Positions 54,137-63,148 of a DNA stretch of 64,000 nt are shown piece by piece. The first letter of the stretch is position 1, and every line of letters begins with the position of its first letter. This DNA is from Cupriavidus pampae (lineage in GTDB: Bacteria; Pseudomonadota; Gammaproteobacteria; Burkholderiales; Burkholderiaceae). Under the pieces are notes generated by a model. It saw nothing but the letters and a program-made list of their open reading frames with translations. It ran no database searches and was not told the DNA's origin. The position numbers were made by a program, and so were the translations under genes. Where the stretch lies: contig NZ_CAJZAG010000002.1 in assembly GCF_914271485.1 (NCBI RefSeq), positions 62,001 to 126,000 on the forward strand. Reading direction: 5' to 3'.

Positions 54137-55888
54137 ATGCTGCTCCTGGTCCTTTCCTTCCTTGGCGGGGTGCTCACGATCCTGAGCCCCTGCATCCTGC
54201 CCGTGCTGCCGTTTGTCTTCGCGCGCGCCGACCAGCCTTTTGTGCGCAGCGGCCTGCCGCTACTGGCCGGCATGGGTGTCACGTTCGCTGGCGTGGCAAC
54301 CCTGGCCGCGGTGGGCGGGGGCTGGGTCGCACAGGCGAACGAATATGGCCGCTGGCTGGCCATCATCCTGCTGGCCGCGTTTGGGCTCACGCTTCTGCTT
54401 CCTCGGTTGGCTGAGCGGCTGATGCACCCGCTGGTCGGCGCGGGCAGTCGTCTGTCCAACTTTGCCCAAAGCGAAGGCGGCACGAATAGCGTCTCCTCAT
54501 CGTTTCTGCTGGGTATCGCCACGGGGCTAGTGTGGGCCCCGTGCGCCGGCCCAATCCTCGGTCTGGTCCTGACCGGCGCGGCATTGCAGGGCGCGAGCGT
54601 CGGTACCACGCTGCTGTTGCTGGCGTATGCGCTGGGTGCCGCCACCTCGCTTGGCATCGCATTGCTGATCGGGGGGCGCGTGTTTGCCGCGATGAAGCGC
54701 TCGCTTGGTGTCGGCGAATGGATTCGGCGCGGCATCGGTGTCGCGATGCTGGTCGGTGTCGGCGCGATTGCACTGGGACTGGACACCGGCCTGCTGACGC
54801 GGATTTCCACGATCGCGGCGGCGGGCGGCCTCGAGCAGCGACTGGTCGACAGGCTCTCGCCCAAGCACGAGAGCGGCGGCGCCATGATGATGCGTGCCGC
54901 GGACCATCCCGCCACGCTGCCGGTGGAAGGCCGCTTCCCGGGTCTCGATGGCGCGGTGCAATGGCTGAACTCGCCACCGCTCAGCGCCGAAGCATTACGC
55001 GGCAAGGTCGTGCTGGTCGATTTCTGGACCTACTCCTGCATCAACTGCCTGCGCACCCTTCCCTATCTGAAGGCCTGGGCCGAGAAGTATCGGGATCAGG
55101 GGCTGGTCGTAATCGGCGTGCATGCGCCCGAGTTTGCCTTCGAGCGCAATATCGACAATGTCCGCAAAGCCGCGCACGATCTCGGCGTGACCTATCCCAT
55201 CGCCATCGACAACAACTACGCGATCTGGCGCGCGTTCGGTAACAACTACTGGCCGGCCCACTATTTCATCGACGCGAAGGGCAACGTGCGCTTCCACCAC
55301 TTCGGTGAAGGCGAGTACGAGAAGTCGGAGGCGGTGATCCGTCAGTTGCTGGCGGAAGCCGGACACCCGGACGTGGCCGAAGTGGCGACGCCCAAGGCAG
55401 CGGTGCAAGGCGTGGAAATGGCTGCCGACCAGGGCGCCATGCGTTCGCCGGAAACCTATGTTGGCTATGCGCGCGCCGAGAACTTCGTTTCGGCCGGCGG
55501 TGCTAAACAGAATCAGGCGACTGACTACCGCACGTCGTCCGATCTCGCACTCAATCAATGGGGCCTCACCGGCAACTGGAAGATCGGCAAGGAAGAGGCG
55601 ACGCTTGGACAGGCCAGTGGCAGCATCGTGTATCGCTTTCACGCGCGCGACCTTCATCTTGTGCTGGGCCCCTCTGCCGATGGCAAACCGGTACGCTTTC
55701 GCGTGACGATCGATGGCAAGGCGCCGGGCACCTCGCATGGCACCGACGTGGCAGCCGATGGCGGTGGTACGGTGACGGAGCAGCGACTCTATCAACTGGT
55801 CCGCCAGAGCGGCGACGTTCGCGACAGAACCTTCGCCATCGAATTTCTCGACCCCGGTGTGCAGGCCTACGCCTTCACGTTCGGCTAA
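54137..55888 (+). CDS. dipZ: DipZ: CcdA-type membrane domain fused to thioredoxin-like and C-terminal domains
   Basis: A 583-aa protein. Residues 1-230 are a CcdA/DsbD-like membrane domain with paired Cys in LSPCILPVLPF and VWAPCAGPILG; about 270-400 is a periplasmic TlpA-like domain with the CxxC FWTYSCINCLRTLPY; about 430-583 is a beta-rich domain typical of DipZ (YRFHARDLHLVLGPS). It moves electrons from cytoplasmic thioredoxin across the membrane. Between msrB and msrA it probably recharges both. Length is normal for DipZ. Confidence 0.9.
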   Translation: MLLLVLSFLGGVLTILSPCILPVLPFVFARADQPFVRSGLPLLAGMGVTFAGVATLAAVGGGWVAQANEYGRWLAIILLAAFGLTLLLPRLAERLMHPLVGAGSRLSNFAQSEGGTNSVSSSFLLGIATGLVWAPCAGPILGLVLTGAALQGASVGTTLLLLAYALGAATSLGIALLIGGRVFAAMKRSLGVGEWIRRGIGVAMLVGVGAIALGLDTGLLTRISTIAAAGGLEQRLVDRLSPKHESGGAMMMRAADHPATLPVEGRFPGLDGAVQWLNSPPLSAEALRGKVVLVDFWTYSCINCLRTLPYLKAWAEKYRDQGLVVIGVHAPEFAFERNIDNVRKAAHDLGVTYPIAIDNNYAIWRAFGNNYWPAHYFIDAKGNVRFHHFGEGEYEKSEAVIRQLLAEAGHPDVAEVATPKAAVQGVEMAADQGAMRSPETYVGYARAENFVSAGGAKQNQATDYRTSSDLALNQWGLTGNWKIGKEEATLGQASGSIVYRFHARDLHLVLGPSADGKPVRFRVTIDGKAPGTSHGTDVAADGGGTVTEQRLYQLVRQSGDVRDRTFAIEFLDPGVQAYAFTFG

Positions 55889-55920
55889 ACCAAACTCGTC
55901 CACTTTCAGAGAGTCTGATC

Positions 55921-56667
55921 ATGAAACTCATCGCCATGCTGCAACGCCGGATGCGCCCGACCACGGGCAAGATTGCCGGACTGGCCATTCTCGCGGCGCT
56001 GACTGCCGGCATTGCGCAGCCGGTGCTATCCAGTGAGCCCGCAGTAAAGATTCCCGCCCCGGTCGCTGACGAGAAGCCCCTGGCGTCGGGAGCGTCGGGT
56101 GCGGGCCGCACCCAGACCGCAGTCTTCGCAGGCGGATGCTTCTGGGGCGTACAAGGCGTGTTCGAGCATGTGCGCGGCGTGACGCGCGTGACGTCCGGCT
56201 ATGCCGGAGGCGCGGCGAACACCGCGCAGTACGAGCGCGTGGGCACCGGCTCGACCGGTCACGCCGAGTCAGTCGAGATCCGCTACGATCCCACGCAGGT
56301 CAGCTACGGCAAGCTGCTGCAGATCTTCTTCTCGGTCGCGCACAACCCCACGCAACTCAACTATCAAGGTCCGGATCACGGCACACAGTATCGCTCGGCA
56401 ATCTTCCCGACAACGCCGGAGCAACGGACGATCGCGCAGGCGTATATCACCCAGCTCGGTAGCACCAAGTCGTATGGCGCGCCGATCGTTACCCGTATCG
56501 AAGACGACAAGGGCTTCTACGCCGCCGAGGATTATCACCAGGACTTTCTGGTCAAGAACCCCAGGCATCCCTACATCGTCATCAACGACCTGCCGAAGAT
56601 CGTCAATTTGAAGGCGATGTTCCCGGAGATCTATCGCGAGGATGCGGTGCTGGTTTCGAAGCGCTAA
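55921..56667 (+). CDS. msrA: Exported peptide-methionine (S)-S-oxide reductase MsrA
   Basis: A 248-aa protein. A signal segment (KIAGLAILAALTAGIAQPVLS) directs it to the periplasm. The core has TAVFAGGCFWGVQGVFEHV (catalytic Cys73), GYAGGAANTAQYERVGTGSTGHAESVEI and YHQDFLVKNP. There is no further Cys, so it relies on an outside reductant. The ATG at 55921 follows a short AT-rich gap after dipZ; the frame upstream lies inside dipZ. Completes a periplasmic Met-sulfoxide repair operon. Confidence 0.9.
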   Translation: MKLIAMLQRRMRPTTGKIAGLAILAALTAGIAQPVLSSEPAVKIPAPVADEKPLASGASGAGRTQTAVFAGGCFWGVQGVFEHVRGVTRVTSGYAGGAANTAQYERVGTGSTGHAESVEIRYDPTQVSYGKLLQIFFSVAHNPTQLNYQGPDHGTQYRSAIFPTTPEQRTIAQAYITQLGSTKSYGAPIVTRIEDDKGFYAAEDYHQDFLVKNPRHPYIVINDLPKIVNLKAMFPEIYREDAVLVSKR

Positions 56668-56876
56668 GCAAACGTAGGGTTGTTCCGTATTCTCACTCGA
56701 GGCTTCCGCAGTGCACAATTAATTTATAAATTCGAATGCTGTTCCATATAAGAACAGCCTCAGTACAAGCCGCTTCAATGCGGTGCTTCACTGCCCTCTC
56801 ATTAACCACGTATTTGGATATCCGGTCGATCGACAGACCGGATGCGAGGTTTTTTGACAGAGAGGGAAGTGAAAGC

Positions 56877-57929
56877 ATGAAGGCGAAGGAATTGCGTATT
56901 GCTGCAACAACCGTTGCAGCTTTTTTTACGGGCGCAGCATTTGCTCAGACATCGGTTACGTTGTATGGCGTGGTCGATGCCGGGGTGGAATTCATCAACC
57001 ACGTCGGGACTGGCGACAATACGTCGGTCCGTCTGCAATCGGGCAACCTGTCCGGTTCGCGCTGGGGTCTGCGTGGCTCCGAGGATCTCGGTGGTGGTCT
57101 GAGCGCGGTATTTGCACTGGAAAGCGGCTTCAACATTGACGACGGCAAGAGCGGTCAGGGCCGTCTGTTCGGTCGCCAGGCATGGGTTGGTCTGCGCAGC
57201 GCCTATGGCATGTTGTCGCTGGGCCGCCATAACACGCCGATGTATGAATACGGCGTGCAATACGACCCAATGGCCATCTCCACGCGCTATTCGATCGGCG
57301 CACAGGACCCAACCTTCCAGTCGCGTGCTGACAATGCCATCCGGTACGAAGGCAAATTCGGTCCCGTTACGGGAAAGCTTTTCTATAGCACGGGCGCGGA
57401 TGGCGTAGCCGGTGTCAACGCCGAAGTACCGGGCAACTATAAGGTCGGCCGCGAAATCAGCGGCAGCCTGGCCTATGAAAGCGGGCCACTGGCCGTCGCC
57501 GTCATCTACGACGAGCTGAATGGCAGTACGGTGGCCACGGACGACAACAAGACACGCAAGGCCGCGATTGCCGCCAATTACAAGATTGGCCCGGTGAGGC
57601 CGTATGTTGGCTATCGTTATGCGCGAATCATGACACCGCCCACATCGCAAACGACAAACCTGTACTGGGCCGGCGCCCAATGGGATGTCACGCCAGCGTG
57701 GTCACTGACCGGCGCCGCCTATTATCAGGATTTCCGCAACTCCGGCGCCGACCCCTGGATGTTTATCGTCTCCGCGGATTATCTGTTCTCCAAGCGCACC
57801 GACGCATATCTCACCGTGGCTTACACGCGCAACAAGGACGGTTCGGATCTGGGTGTCGGCGGCTTCGGCACCACGGTTGCTGGCAAGAACCAGACCGGTG
57901 TACTACTGGGCGTGCGTCACAGGTTCTGA
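56877..57929 (+). CDS. Outer-membrane porin (Porin_4 type)
   Basis: A 350-aa porin: signal peptide KELRIAATTVAAFFTGAAFAQ, SVTLYGVVDAGVEFINHVG, SRWGLRGSEDLGGGLSAVFALESGF, GRLFGRQAWVGLRS, ending GVRHRF. Paralogue of the porin at 36812. The start follows AGAGGGAAG. Monocistronic; a strong hairpin follows. Confidence 0.9.
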   Translation: MKAKELRIAATTVAAFFTGAAFAQTSVTLYGVVDAGVEFINHVGTGDNTSVRLQSGNLSGSRWGLRGSEDLGGGLSAVFALESGFNIDDGKSGQGRLFGRQAWVGLRSAYGMLSLGRHNTPMYEYGVQYDPMAISTRYSIGAQDPTFQSRADNAIRYEGKFGPVTGKLFYSTGADGVAGVNAEVPGNYKVGREISGSLAYESGPLAVAVIYDELNGSTVATDDNKTRKAAIAANYKIGPVRPYVGYRYARIMTPPTSQTTNLYWAGAQWDVTPAWSLTGAAYYQDFRNSGADPWMFIVSADYLFSKRTDAYLTVAYTRNKDGSDLGVGGFGTTVAGKNQTGVLLGVRHRF

Positions 57930-57953
57930 TACTCACTCCATGAACAGTTGCAC

Positions 57954-57978
57954 CGCCGGCCATTGGGAATGGCCGGCG
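57954..57978 (+). terminator. Terminator hairpin after second porin
   Basis: CGCCGGCCATT, loop GGG, AATGGCCGGCG: a perfect 11-bp stem 25 bp after the stop. The following GTTAACAAAAG has only a weak U content. It argues against the long upstream start of the next gene. Confidence 0.6.
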
Positions 57979-58106
57979 TTAACAAAAGATCTACGATCAG
58001 TTGTAGAGAGTCGGACGGTAAATCCAGGTTAAACGCGGTTAAAGGTGAGACTGTTCTGTCTGCATCCAGTCTCGGACGTGGGATGCTGCACTTTTTGAGC
58101 ACGAGA

Positions 58107-59366
58107 ATGGTGAACGGGGCGGCCTTGAAGCGGATTTACCTATTGCTGTTCGCGTTGACGTTGACGCTCTACGTCGATCGCGCGTCGCTGTCGATCTCGG
58201 CGATCGAGGTCAGTCGCGAGTTCGATCTGTCTCCGGTGGAGATGGGTTACCTGCTCTCTTCGTTCAACTGGTTATATTTCCTCGCGCTGGTTCCTGTGGG
58301 CCAGCTTATCGGCGCGTTCGGGCCGAAGCGCGTGGGCGGCCTCGGTATCGGATTGCTTTCGGTGGTCAGCGCACTCACGGGATTGGCCACGGGCTTCGCG
58401 TCGCTGCTGATGTGCCGGCTGGCGGGAGGTCTGTGCGCCGCTGTCACCTACCCGACCGGCATGCGCGCGATCCGCGACTGCGTACCGAAAAGCCAATGGG
58501 GATTGGCGGCCGCCATCCTCCACAGTGGCAGCTTGATCGGTCCCGCGCTTGGGGCCGTCGGTTTCGCATGGCTGCTTGGCCTGTTCACGTGGCGCGCCAT
58601 CTTCGTTGTGGCCGGTGTCACGGGCTTGATCTGGTTGGCGGCATGGTTCGTCTGGTATCGCGAGCGTGACCAGACTGAATCGTCGTCCAATGCGGATGGT
58701 TTCGAGACAGATGCCGATGTGGCGCCGCCGATAGGCTTGCGCGGCATTGTCCGTTCCCCCGCGATGCGCGCGATCGCGCTGGCGCATGGCAGCGCGGGAT
58801 TCGCCACGCATTTCTTCCTGTCATGGCTGCCCGGCTATCTGCAGATGGAAAAGGATCTGCCAGTGATGAACACCGGCGTACTGACCGCAGGCGCTTATCT
58901 CGGTGCGGCGGCGCTGGTGCTAGTGGCCGCGGGCCTCAGTGACCGGATTCTGCATGCCGCGGACCTGTCGCGCGGCCGCCGCAAGATCTGGGCGTCCGGC
59001 GTGCTGCTATGCGCGGCGACCGTTGTGATGGTGCCGTTGGTGAGCGAGCTCTGGCTCATCATGCTGATCGTGATGTTCTCGGTGGCCACCTGCGCCTCGG
59101 CGGTGTCACTGAACCTCGCGCTGGTGAACGACCTGACGCGACACCCACACGATGTGGGTACAGCGGTGGGTTTCATCAGCACGGTCGGCAATGTCTTCGG
59201 GCTGCTTTCGCCGATCGTCACGGGCTACGTCGTAGCGGAGACCGGCAGCTTCGCACTGGCCTTCGTCATCGCCGGTTGCCTGCTGGCAGCGGGCGCGCTC
59301 GTGCTGGCCGTCGTGCCAACCCGAAACGTCGCTGTGCGGGCGCCAGCGAGCCCCAGAACGAGGTGA
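58107..59366 (+). CDS. MFS transporter
   Basis: A 419-aa, 12-segment transporter. YVDRASLSISAIEVSREFDLSPVEMGYLLSSFNW and LMCRLAGGLCAAVTYPTGMRAIRDCVPKSQWG fit the anion:cation symporter branch (hexuronate/galactarate-type). Substrate uncertain. The frame is open from 57948, but that start lies in the preceding terminator; Met 58083 or 58107 is likelier. It converges on the AAA ATPase gene with a 1-bp gap. Confidence 0.75.
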   Translation: MVNGAALKRIYLLLFALTLTLYVDRASLSISAIEVSREFDLSPVEMGYLLSSFNWLYFLALVPVGQLIGAFGPKRVGGLGIGLLSVVSALTGLATGFASLLMCRLAGGLCAAVTYPTGMRAIRDCVPKSQWGLAAAILHSGSLIGPALGAVGFAWLLGLFTWRAIFVVAGVTGLIWLAAWFVWYRERDQTESSSNADGFETDADVAPPIGLRGIVRSPAMRAIALAHGSAGFATHFFLSWLPGYLQMEKDLPVMNTGVLTAGAYLGAAALVLVAAGLSDRILHAADLSRGRRKIWASGVLLCAATVVMVPLVSELWLIMLIVMFSVATCASAVSLNLALVNDLTRHPHDVGTAVGFISTVGNVFGLLSPIVTGYVVAETGSFALAFVIAGCLLAAGALVLAVVPTRNVAVRAPASPRTR

Positions 59367-59367
59367 C

Positions 59368-60519
59368 CTACTTCGGCACCACGTCGAGCATGCCGGCCTC
59401 GGCCATCAAAGTCGCGAGGCCGGTTTCCTCCAGCGCATACACACCGCGCGCGGCACGCCAGACCAGCGCCTTGTCCTGCAATGCCGAGAGCGCCTGCTGA
59501 GCCCCGGACACGTCGATCTTTGCATCCTCTTCAGCCAATGTCGCCTTGAGAACGGCGTTATAGGCTTCGAGCGTGGCTCCTTCGAACGGTGCGAACGTCG
59601 CACCCCGCGCCGCCATCACGCGCAGCACGGCGGCTTGCGGTGGGGTCAGGCTATGCACTACGCGCAGTTGCTCGCGATCGTATTCGACGATCTGCTCTTC
59701 GATTGCCTGGGCAAAGCGTGGCGCGACGTCTTCTGGCGCGAGCCCGAATTCGAAACGCAGTGTGTCGGCTGCCGCGCCCAGCAGTTCCGGTCGAAATGCG
59801 GCGCGCTGAAATAGCGCGTGGACCGCGACCGGATCGAGTCTGGCGCCGAGATTGACCCGATCGCAGAACCATTGCACATAGTCCATTCCCAGCGACGGAA
59901 AACTGATCAGTGGCGCACCCATGAAGGCCTGGTCGCGCCCCGAACGCAGCATGGCCAGCTTGTCGCGATTGGATCCCGTGGCCACGATGCGCAGACCATG
60001 ATGACGACTGCTGTTCAGCTCGTCTCGGGCTGCTTTGAGAGCGAACAGTGCATCGTTGCCCTTCTCGCTCACGATGGCGTGCTGCGCTTCGTCGATGACC
60101 AAGGCAATGGGCTGCTTCGCCTCGTCGGAGAGTGCGGCCAGTGCAATGGACAGTGAAATGCCCTCGCCGAGGCCAACGCGATCGAGCGAGAACGACACGC
60201 CTCCGAGCTCGACCTTGTCCATGCCGGCCGCACGCGCCAGGCGGGTAATCACGCCTTCGTGCCTGCCGAGTTCCTGCCGCACGGCACTGACGATTGTGTC
60301 ACCCGGGTCCGCGCGCCGGTCTTCCCACAGGTCCGCGTAGACGACCAGTGCTCCTTCCTGTTCCAGCGCGGGACGAAGGTCCTCGCGCAGGAACGTCGAT
60401 TTGCCCGTGCGCCGGGGCGCGGCCAGAAATAAGCCCGAACTCGCGGCGGACGTCGGCGAGACCTCGAGGATTTTCCTGGCGAGGTCCGCAGCCAGTGCCT
60501 GACGACGGAAGAAAGTCAT
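59368..60519 (-). CDS. Solo AAA+ ATPase
   Basis: A 383-aa ATPase: Walker A LAAPRRTGKSTFL, Walker B IALVIDEAQHAIV, sensor RIVATGSNRDKLAML, and a C-terminal winged-helix-like region (SLTPPQAAVLRVMAARG ... QDKALVWRAARGVYAL). Similar to stand-alone ATP-binding proteins of the archaeal-type/ORC-like group, whose role is unknown. No partner gene. The promoter region has four TATAG repeats spaced exactly 10 bp. It may autoregulate through its C-terminal domain. Confidence 0.75.
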   Translation of the reverse strand: MTFFRRQALAADLARKILEVSPTSAASSGLFLAAPRRTGKSTFLREDLRPALEQEGALVVYADLWEDRRADPGDTIVSAVRQELGRHEGVITRLARAAGMDKVELGGVSFSLDRVGLGEGISLSIALAALSDEAKQPIALVIDEAQHAIVSEKGNDALFALKAARDELNSSRHHGLRIVATGSNRDKLAMLRSGRDQAFMGAPLISFPSLGMDYVQWFCDRVNLGARLDPVAVHALFQRAAFRPELLGAAADTLRFEFGLAPEDVAPRFAQAIEEQIVEYDREQLRVVHSLTPPQAAVLRVMAARGATFAPFEGATLEAYNAVLKATLAEEDAKIDVSGAQQALSALQDKALVWRAARGVYALEETGLATLMAEAGMLDVVPK

Positions 60520-60535
60520 GTGATGTTTTATGCTC

Positions 60536-60570
60536 TATAGCGAATTATAGGAAATTATAGAACATTATAG
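60536..60570. repeat. Four TATAG repeats with exact 10-bp period
   Basis: TATAG at 60536, 60546, 60556 and 60566, separated by CGAAT, GAAAT and AACAT, 17 to 51 bp upstream of the AAA ATPase gene (minus strand). Helically phased, AT-rich; probable operator array or promoter element. Confidence 0.65.
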
Positions 60571-60604
60571 TAAGAGGAGCCTTATACCTCTCATTTGGTG
60601 TACT

Positions 60605-61411
60605 TCATTCAAGGAACCGGCCCACCTCCGCCACGAATTCTTCCGCTTCCTGAAACAGGAAAGCGTGGCCGGCATCGGGATAGAGGATCAGTTTGGCGTC
60701 CGGGGCCTGCTGCGCGAGGACGTACGAGCGGTACGCCGGCAGCATGACGTCGTGCGCGCCGTTGGCGACCAGCATCGGCAGGCGGAGTTCGGCGGCGCGG
60801 TGCAGGACGCCTTGCCATGACGAGATGGCTTTGACCTGGGCCATAAACGCTTCGGCCGTGACACCCGAGCCGCGATTGGGTTGTTCGGCGATGCGGGTCA
60901 GGCAGGCGCGGCCGGCCGCGACCGCGGTGGCCGATTCGGGGAAGAACAGGAACAGGAAATCGTCGATGTCGTTGATGGCGTGCGTCATCACCTGTGGCAC
61001 GCGTGGGTGGGGCTGCGGTCCATCGGTGATACTGCCCGGGCTTGACGCCGCGACGATCAGGCGGCGCAGCAGATGCGGGGCATCGAGCGCCAGTTGCTGT
61101 GCTACCACCCCGCCGAGCGACCAGCCCAATATGTCGACCAGCCTGAGGTCCAACGCTTCAATCAACGCGCCGACTACCGCCGCCATGCCGGCGATCGTGC
61201 CAGGCACCTTGCCATCGGACAGTCCAATGCCGGTGCTGTCGAACCAGATCACGCGGCGGTCCGCGGCGATGGCTTCGATGAATGCGGGGTCCCAGTCGTC
61301 CATCGTGCCGCGAAACCGTTGCAGCAGCACAAGGGGAATGCCGCCGTCGGGGCCGGCTGTCCGCCCGCTCAGGCGGCCGACGGACGTGTGGATGGAGAAG
61401 TCTCGGTTCAT
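60605..61411 (-). CDS. Alpha/beta-hydrolase
   Basis: A 268-aa hydrolase. PLVLLQRFRGTMDDWDPAFIEAIAADRRVIWFDSTGIGLSDG, DILGWSLGGVVAQQLALDAPHLL (nucleophile Ser in GWSLG), MLVANGAHDVMLP (Asp) and LYPDAGHAFLFQ (His) complete the triad. Similar to haloperoxidase/esterase-type family members; substrate unknown. It lies downstream of, and in the same direction as, the GlxA-type regulator gene, with 123 bp between. Confidence 0.85.
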   Translation of the reverse strand: MNRDFSIHTSVGRLSGRTAGPDGGIPLVLLQRFRGTMDDWDPAFIEAIAADRRVIWFDSTGIGLSDGKVPGTIAGMAAVVGALIEALDLRLVDILGWSLGGVVAQQLALDAPHLLRRLIVAASSPGSITDGPQPHPRVPQVMTHAINDIDDFLFLFFPESATAVAAGRACLTRIAEQPNRGSGVTAEAFMAQVKAISSWQGVLHRAAELRLPMLVANGAHDVMLPAYRSYVLAQQAPDAKLILYPDAGHAFLFQEAEEFVAEVGRFLE

Positions 61412-61490
61412 GTGCGCGGGTTCTGGTTCGAAAGTACGTCCAGCGTATTGCCGAACCCGCGCGGCCGAATGACAAAGACGCCCAAGTTAA

Positions 61491-61524
61491 GGACATTAAG
61501 CCCGGGACATTAAGCCCGGGACAT
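61491..61524. repeat. 14-bp tandem repeat
   Basis: GGACATTAAGCCCG at 61491-61504 and again at 61505-61518, then a partial copy GGACAT to 61524. It lies just after the GlxA-type gene's stop. The TTAAGCCCGGG parts form small inverted repeats; possibly a replication-slippage product. Confidence 0.8.
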
Positions 61525-61534
61525 GTACATCCGG

Positions 61535-62515
61535 TCATTCCGTCGCTTGCGGCTCCACCGCTGTGTCCGCGGCATCGCTGCGCCGGAGACTGCTGGGCGT
61601 CAGGCCATACGCACGCACGAACGCGCGGCGCATGCGATCGCGATCGGCAAAGCCGGTGTCCTGTGCCACCGTCTCCATCGGGTGGCGCCCCGTCTCGAGC
61701 ATCGCGCGGGCTGCCTCCAGCCGCAGCATCTCCACCGCCTTGGCGGGCGATTGCCCGGTCTCTTCCCGGAACACGCGACTGAACTGCCGTGGCGACAGGC
61801 GCGCCGCATCGGCGAGTTCTTCCACCGTCAGCGCATTGCGGAGGTTCTCCTTGGCATAGGTCAACGCACGCTTGACCCGGTCGCTGCGCGGCTCCAGTTC
61901 GAGCAACGCCGAGAACTGCGATTGCCCGCCGGGCCGGCGATAGTAGACCACGAGGCGGCGCGCGACATTGCGCGCCAACGCCGCGCCATGATCGTTTTCG
62001 ATCAGCGCGAGCGCGAGGTCCATCGCGGCGGACATACCCGCCGAGGTCCAGATGTTGCCGTCCTGCACGAAGATGCGGTCTTCATCGACGCGTACTTCCG
62101 GGAAACGCTCCTGCAGGCGTCGCGCATGCAGCCAGTGCGTCGTGGCGGTGCGCCCGTTGAGCAGTCCGGCTTCGGCCAGCACGAAGGCGCCGGTGCAGAT
62201 GCCCGCGACGCGGCGCGCCTCGGTGCCGGCGCGGCCGATGTAGGACATGAGTCCGGCTGGCAGTGGTCCCGGTACCCGGATGCCGGCGACCATCAGCGTG
62301 TCCGGCATGTCGTTCAACGCCGTGGTCTCGATCCCCACGCCGATGGTCGAGTGCACGACGCCGCCGTACTGAGACAGGATGGTCATGCGGTAACCGTCTT
62401 CACCAAGCTCCGCGTTGGCCAGCTCGAACGCGGAGAGCGCTGAGAGCGCTGAGAGCCCGATGATCTGGAAGCCGTTCTCAAGAATCAAACCTATATGCCG
62501 CATTACTTTCTTCAC
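61535..62515 (-). CDS. GlxA-type transcriptional regulator (DJ-1/PfpI domain plus AraC HTH)
   Basis: A 326-aa regulator. The N-terminal DJ-1/PfpI-like domain (HIGLILENGFQIIGLSALSAFELAN, RVAGICTGAFVLAEAGLLNGRTATTHW) senses a ligand; the C-terminal AraC domain has two HTHs (LTVEELADAARLSPRQFSRVFREETGQSPAKAVEMLRLEAARAMLETG, ETVAQDTGFADRDRMRRAFVRAYG). A 9-bp repeat in the coding sequence (62433-62450) creates ALS-ALS near residue 24. Neighbouring targets may be the hydrolase or the divergent cytochrome-oxidoreductase operon. Confidence 0.85.
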   Translation of the reverse strand: MKKVMRHIGLILENGFQIIGLSALSALSAFELANAELGEDGYRMTILSQYGGVVHSTIGVGIETTALNDMPDTLMVAGIRVPGPLPAGLMSYIGRAGTEARRVAGICTGAFVLAEAGLLNGRTATTHWLHARRLQERFPEVRVDEDRIFVQDGNIWTSAGMSAAMDLALALIENDHGAALARNVARRLVVYYRRPGGQSQFSALLELEPRSDRVKRALTYAKENLRNALTVEELADAARLSPRQFSRVFREETGQSPAKAVEMLRLEAARAMLETGRHPMETVAQDTGFADRDRMRRAFVRAYGLTPSSLRRSDAADTAVEPQATE

Positions 62516-62814
62516 CTTCTATGACGGCCTCAATCTATGCGGGACGTGTGGTGCCGTCAAGCGAGCTGCCCGTGCTCCGGCGCACATGTGGCGCAAGATG
62601 TCCGGAAACTCCGCGAATACGTCAGTCTGTCGCATGCGACCGTCCCTATGCTTGGCGTACCGTGCCCACGAGGCGCGGCCGCTCTCACCTGAAGGGACAG
62701 GAAATGCCATCACAACTTGGAACCGCTCTTGTAACCTCGCGCACCGTCGCACCACGCTACGCCGATCGCGGCGACCGAGTTATCTGAAGCAACGCCCCAC
62801 CGAAGTCCCCACAA

Positions 62815-63129
62815 ATGAAAACAATGATTCCGCTCGCCATGGTCATCATGGCTTTCAGCGCCGTGCAGCGCCCCGCTCTTGCCAGCGAAGCGCTGGCGCA
62901 GAAATACGCGTGTATTGGCTGCCATCAGGCCAATGCGCGCCTCGTGGGCCCGTCCTGGAAAGAGATCGCCACCAAGTACAAGGACAACCCGAAGGCCGCG
63001 CAGCAGCTCTCCACCAGCATCAGGTCCGGTGGCAGCGGCAAATGGGGCGCCATCCCCATGCCGGCGCAGCCACAGGTGCCCGACGCTGACATCGCCGCGC
63101 TGGCGCGCTGGATTCTTTCGCAGAAATAA
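62815..63129 (+). CDS. Class I cytochrome c
   Basis: A 104-aa monohaem cytochrome. Signal peptide [21 protein letters not shown]; haem site ACIGCH (C33, C36, H37); axial Met probably in [23 protein letters not shown]. In front of the oxidoreductase subunits it is the likely electron acceptor in the periplasm. Preceded by about 300 bp of non-coding DNA. Confidence 0.88.
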   Translation: MKTMIPLAMVIMAFSAVQRPALASEALAQKYACIGCHQANARLVGPSWKEIATKYKDNPKAAQQLSTSIRSGGSGKWGAIPMPAQPQVPDADIAALARWILSQK

Positions 63130-63148
63130 GGCCCTCACGAGTCCCTCC

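Noticed and set aside
53662..55005. Open frame of 447 codons antisense to msrB and dipZ
   Set aside because: The plus strand encodes clearly recognised MsrB and DipZ here; the antisense sequence is Ser/Pro/Arg-rich noise.
60536..60570. CRISPR-like array
   Set aside because: The repeat unit is 5 bp with 5-bp spacers; no cas genes. It is a promoter-type phased repeat.
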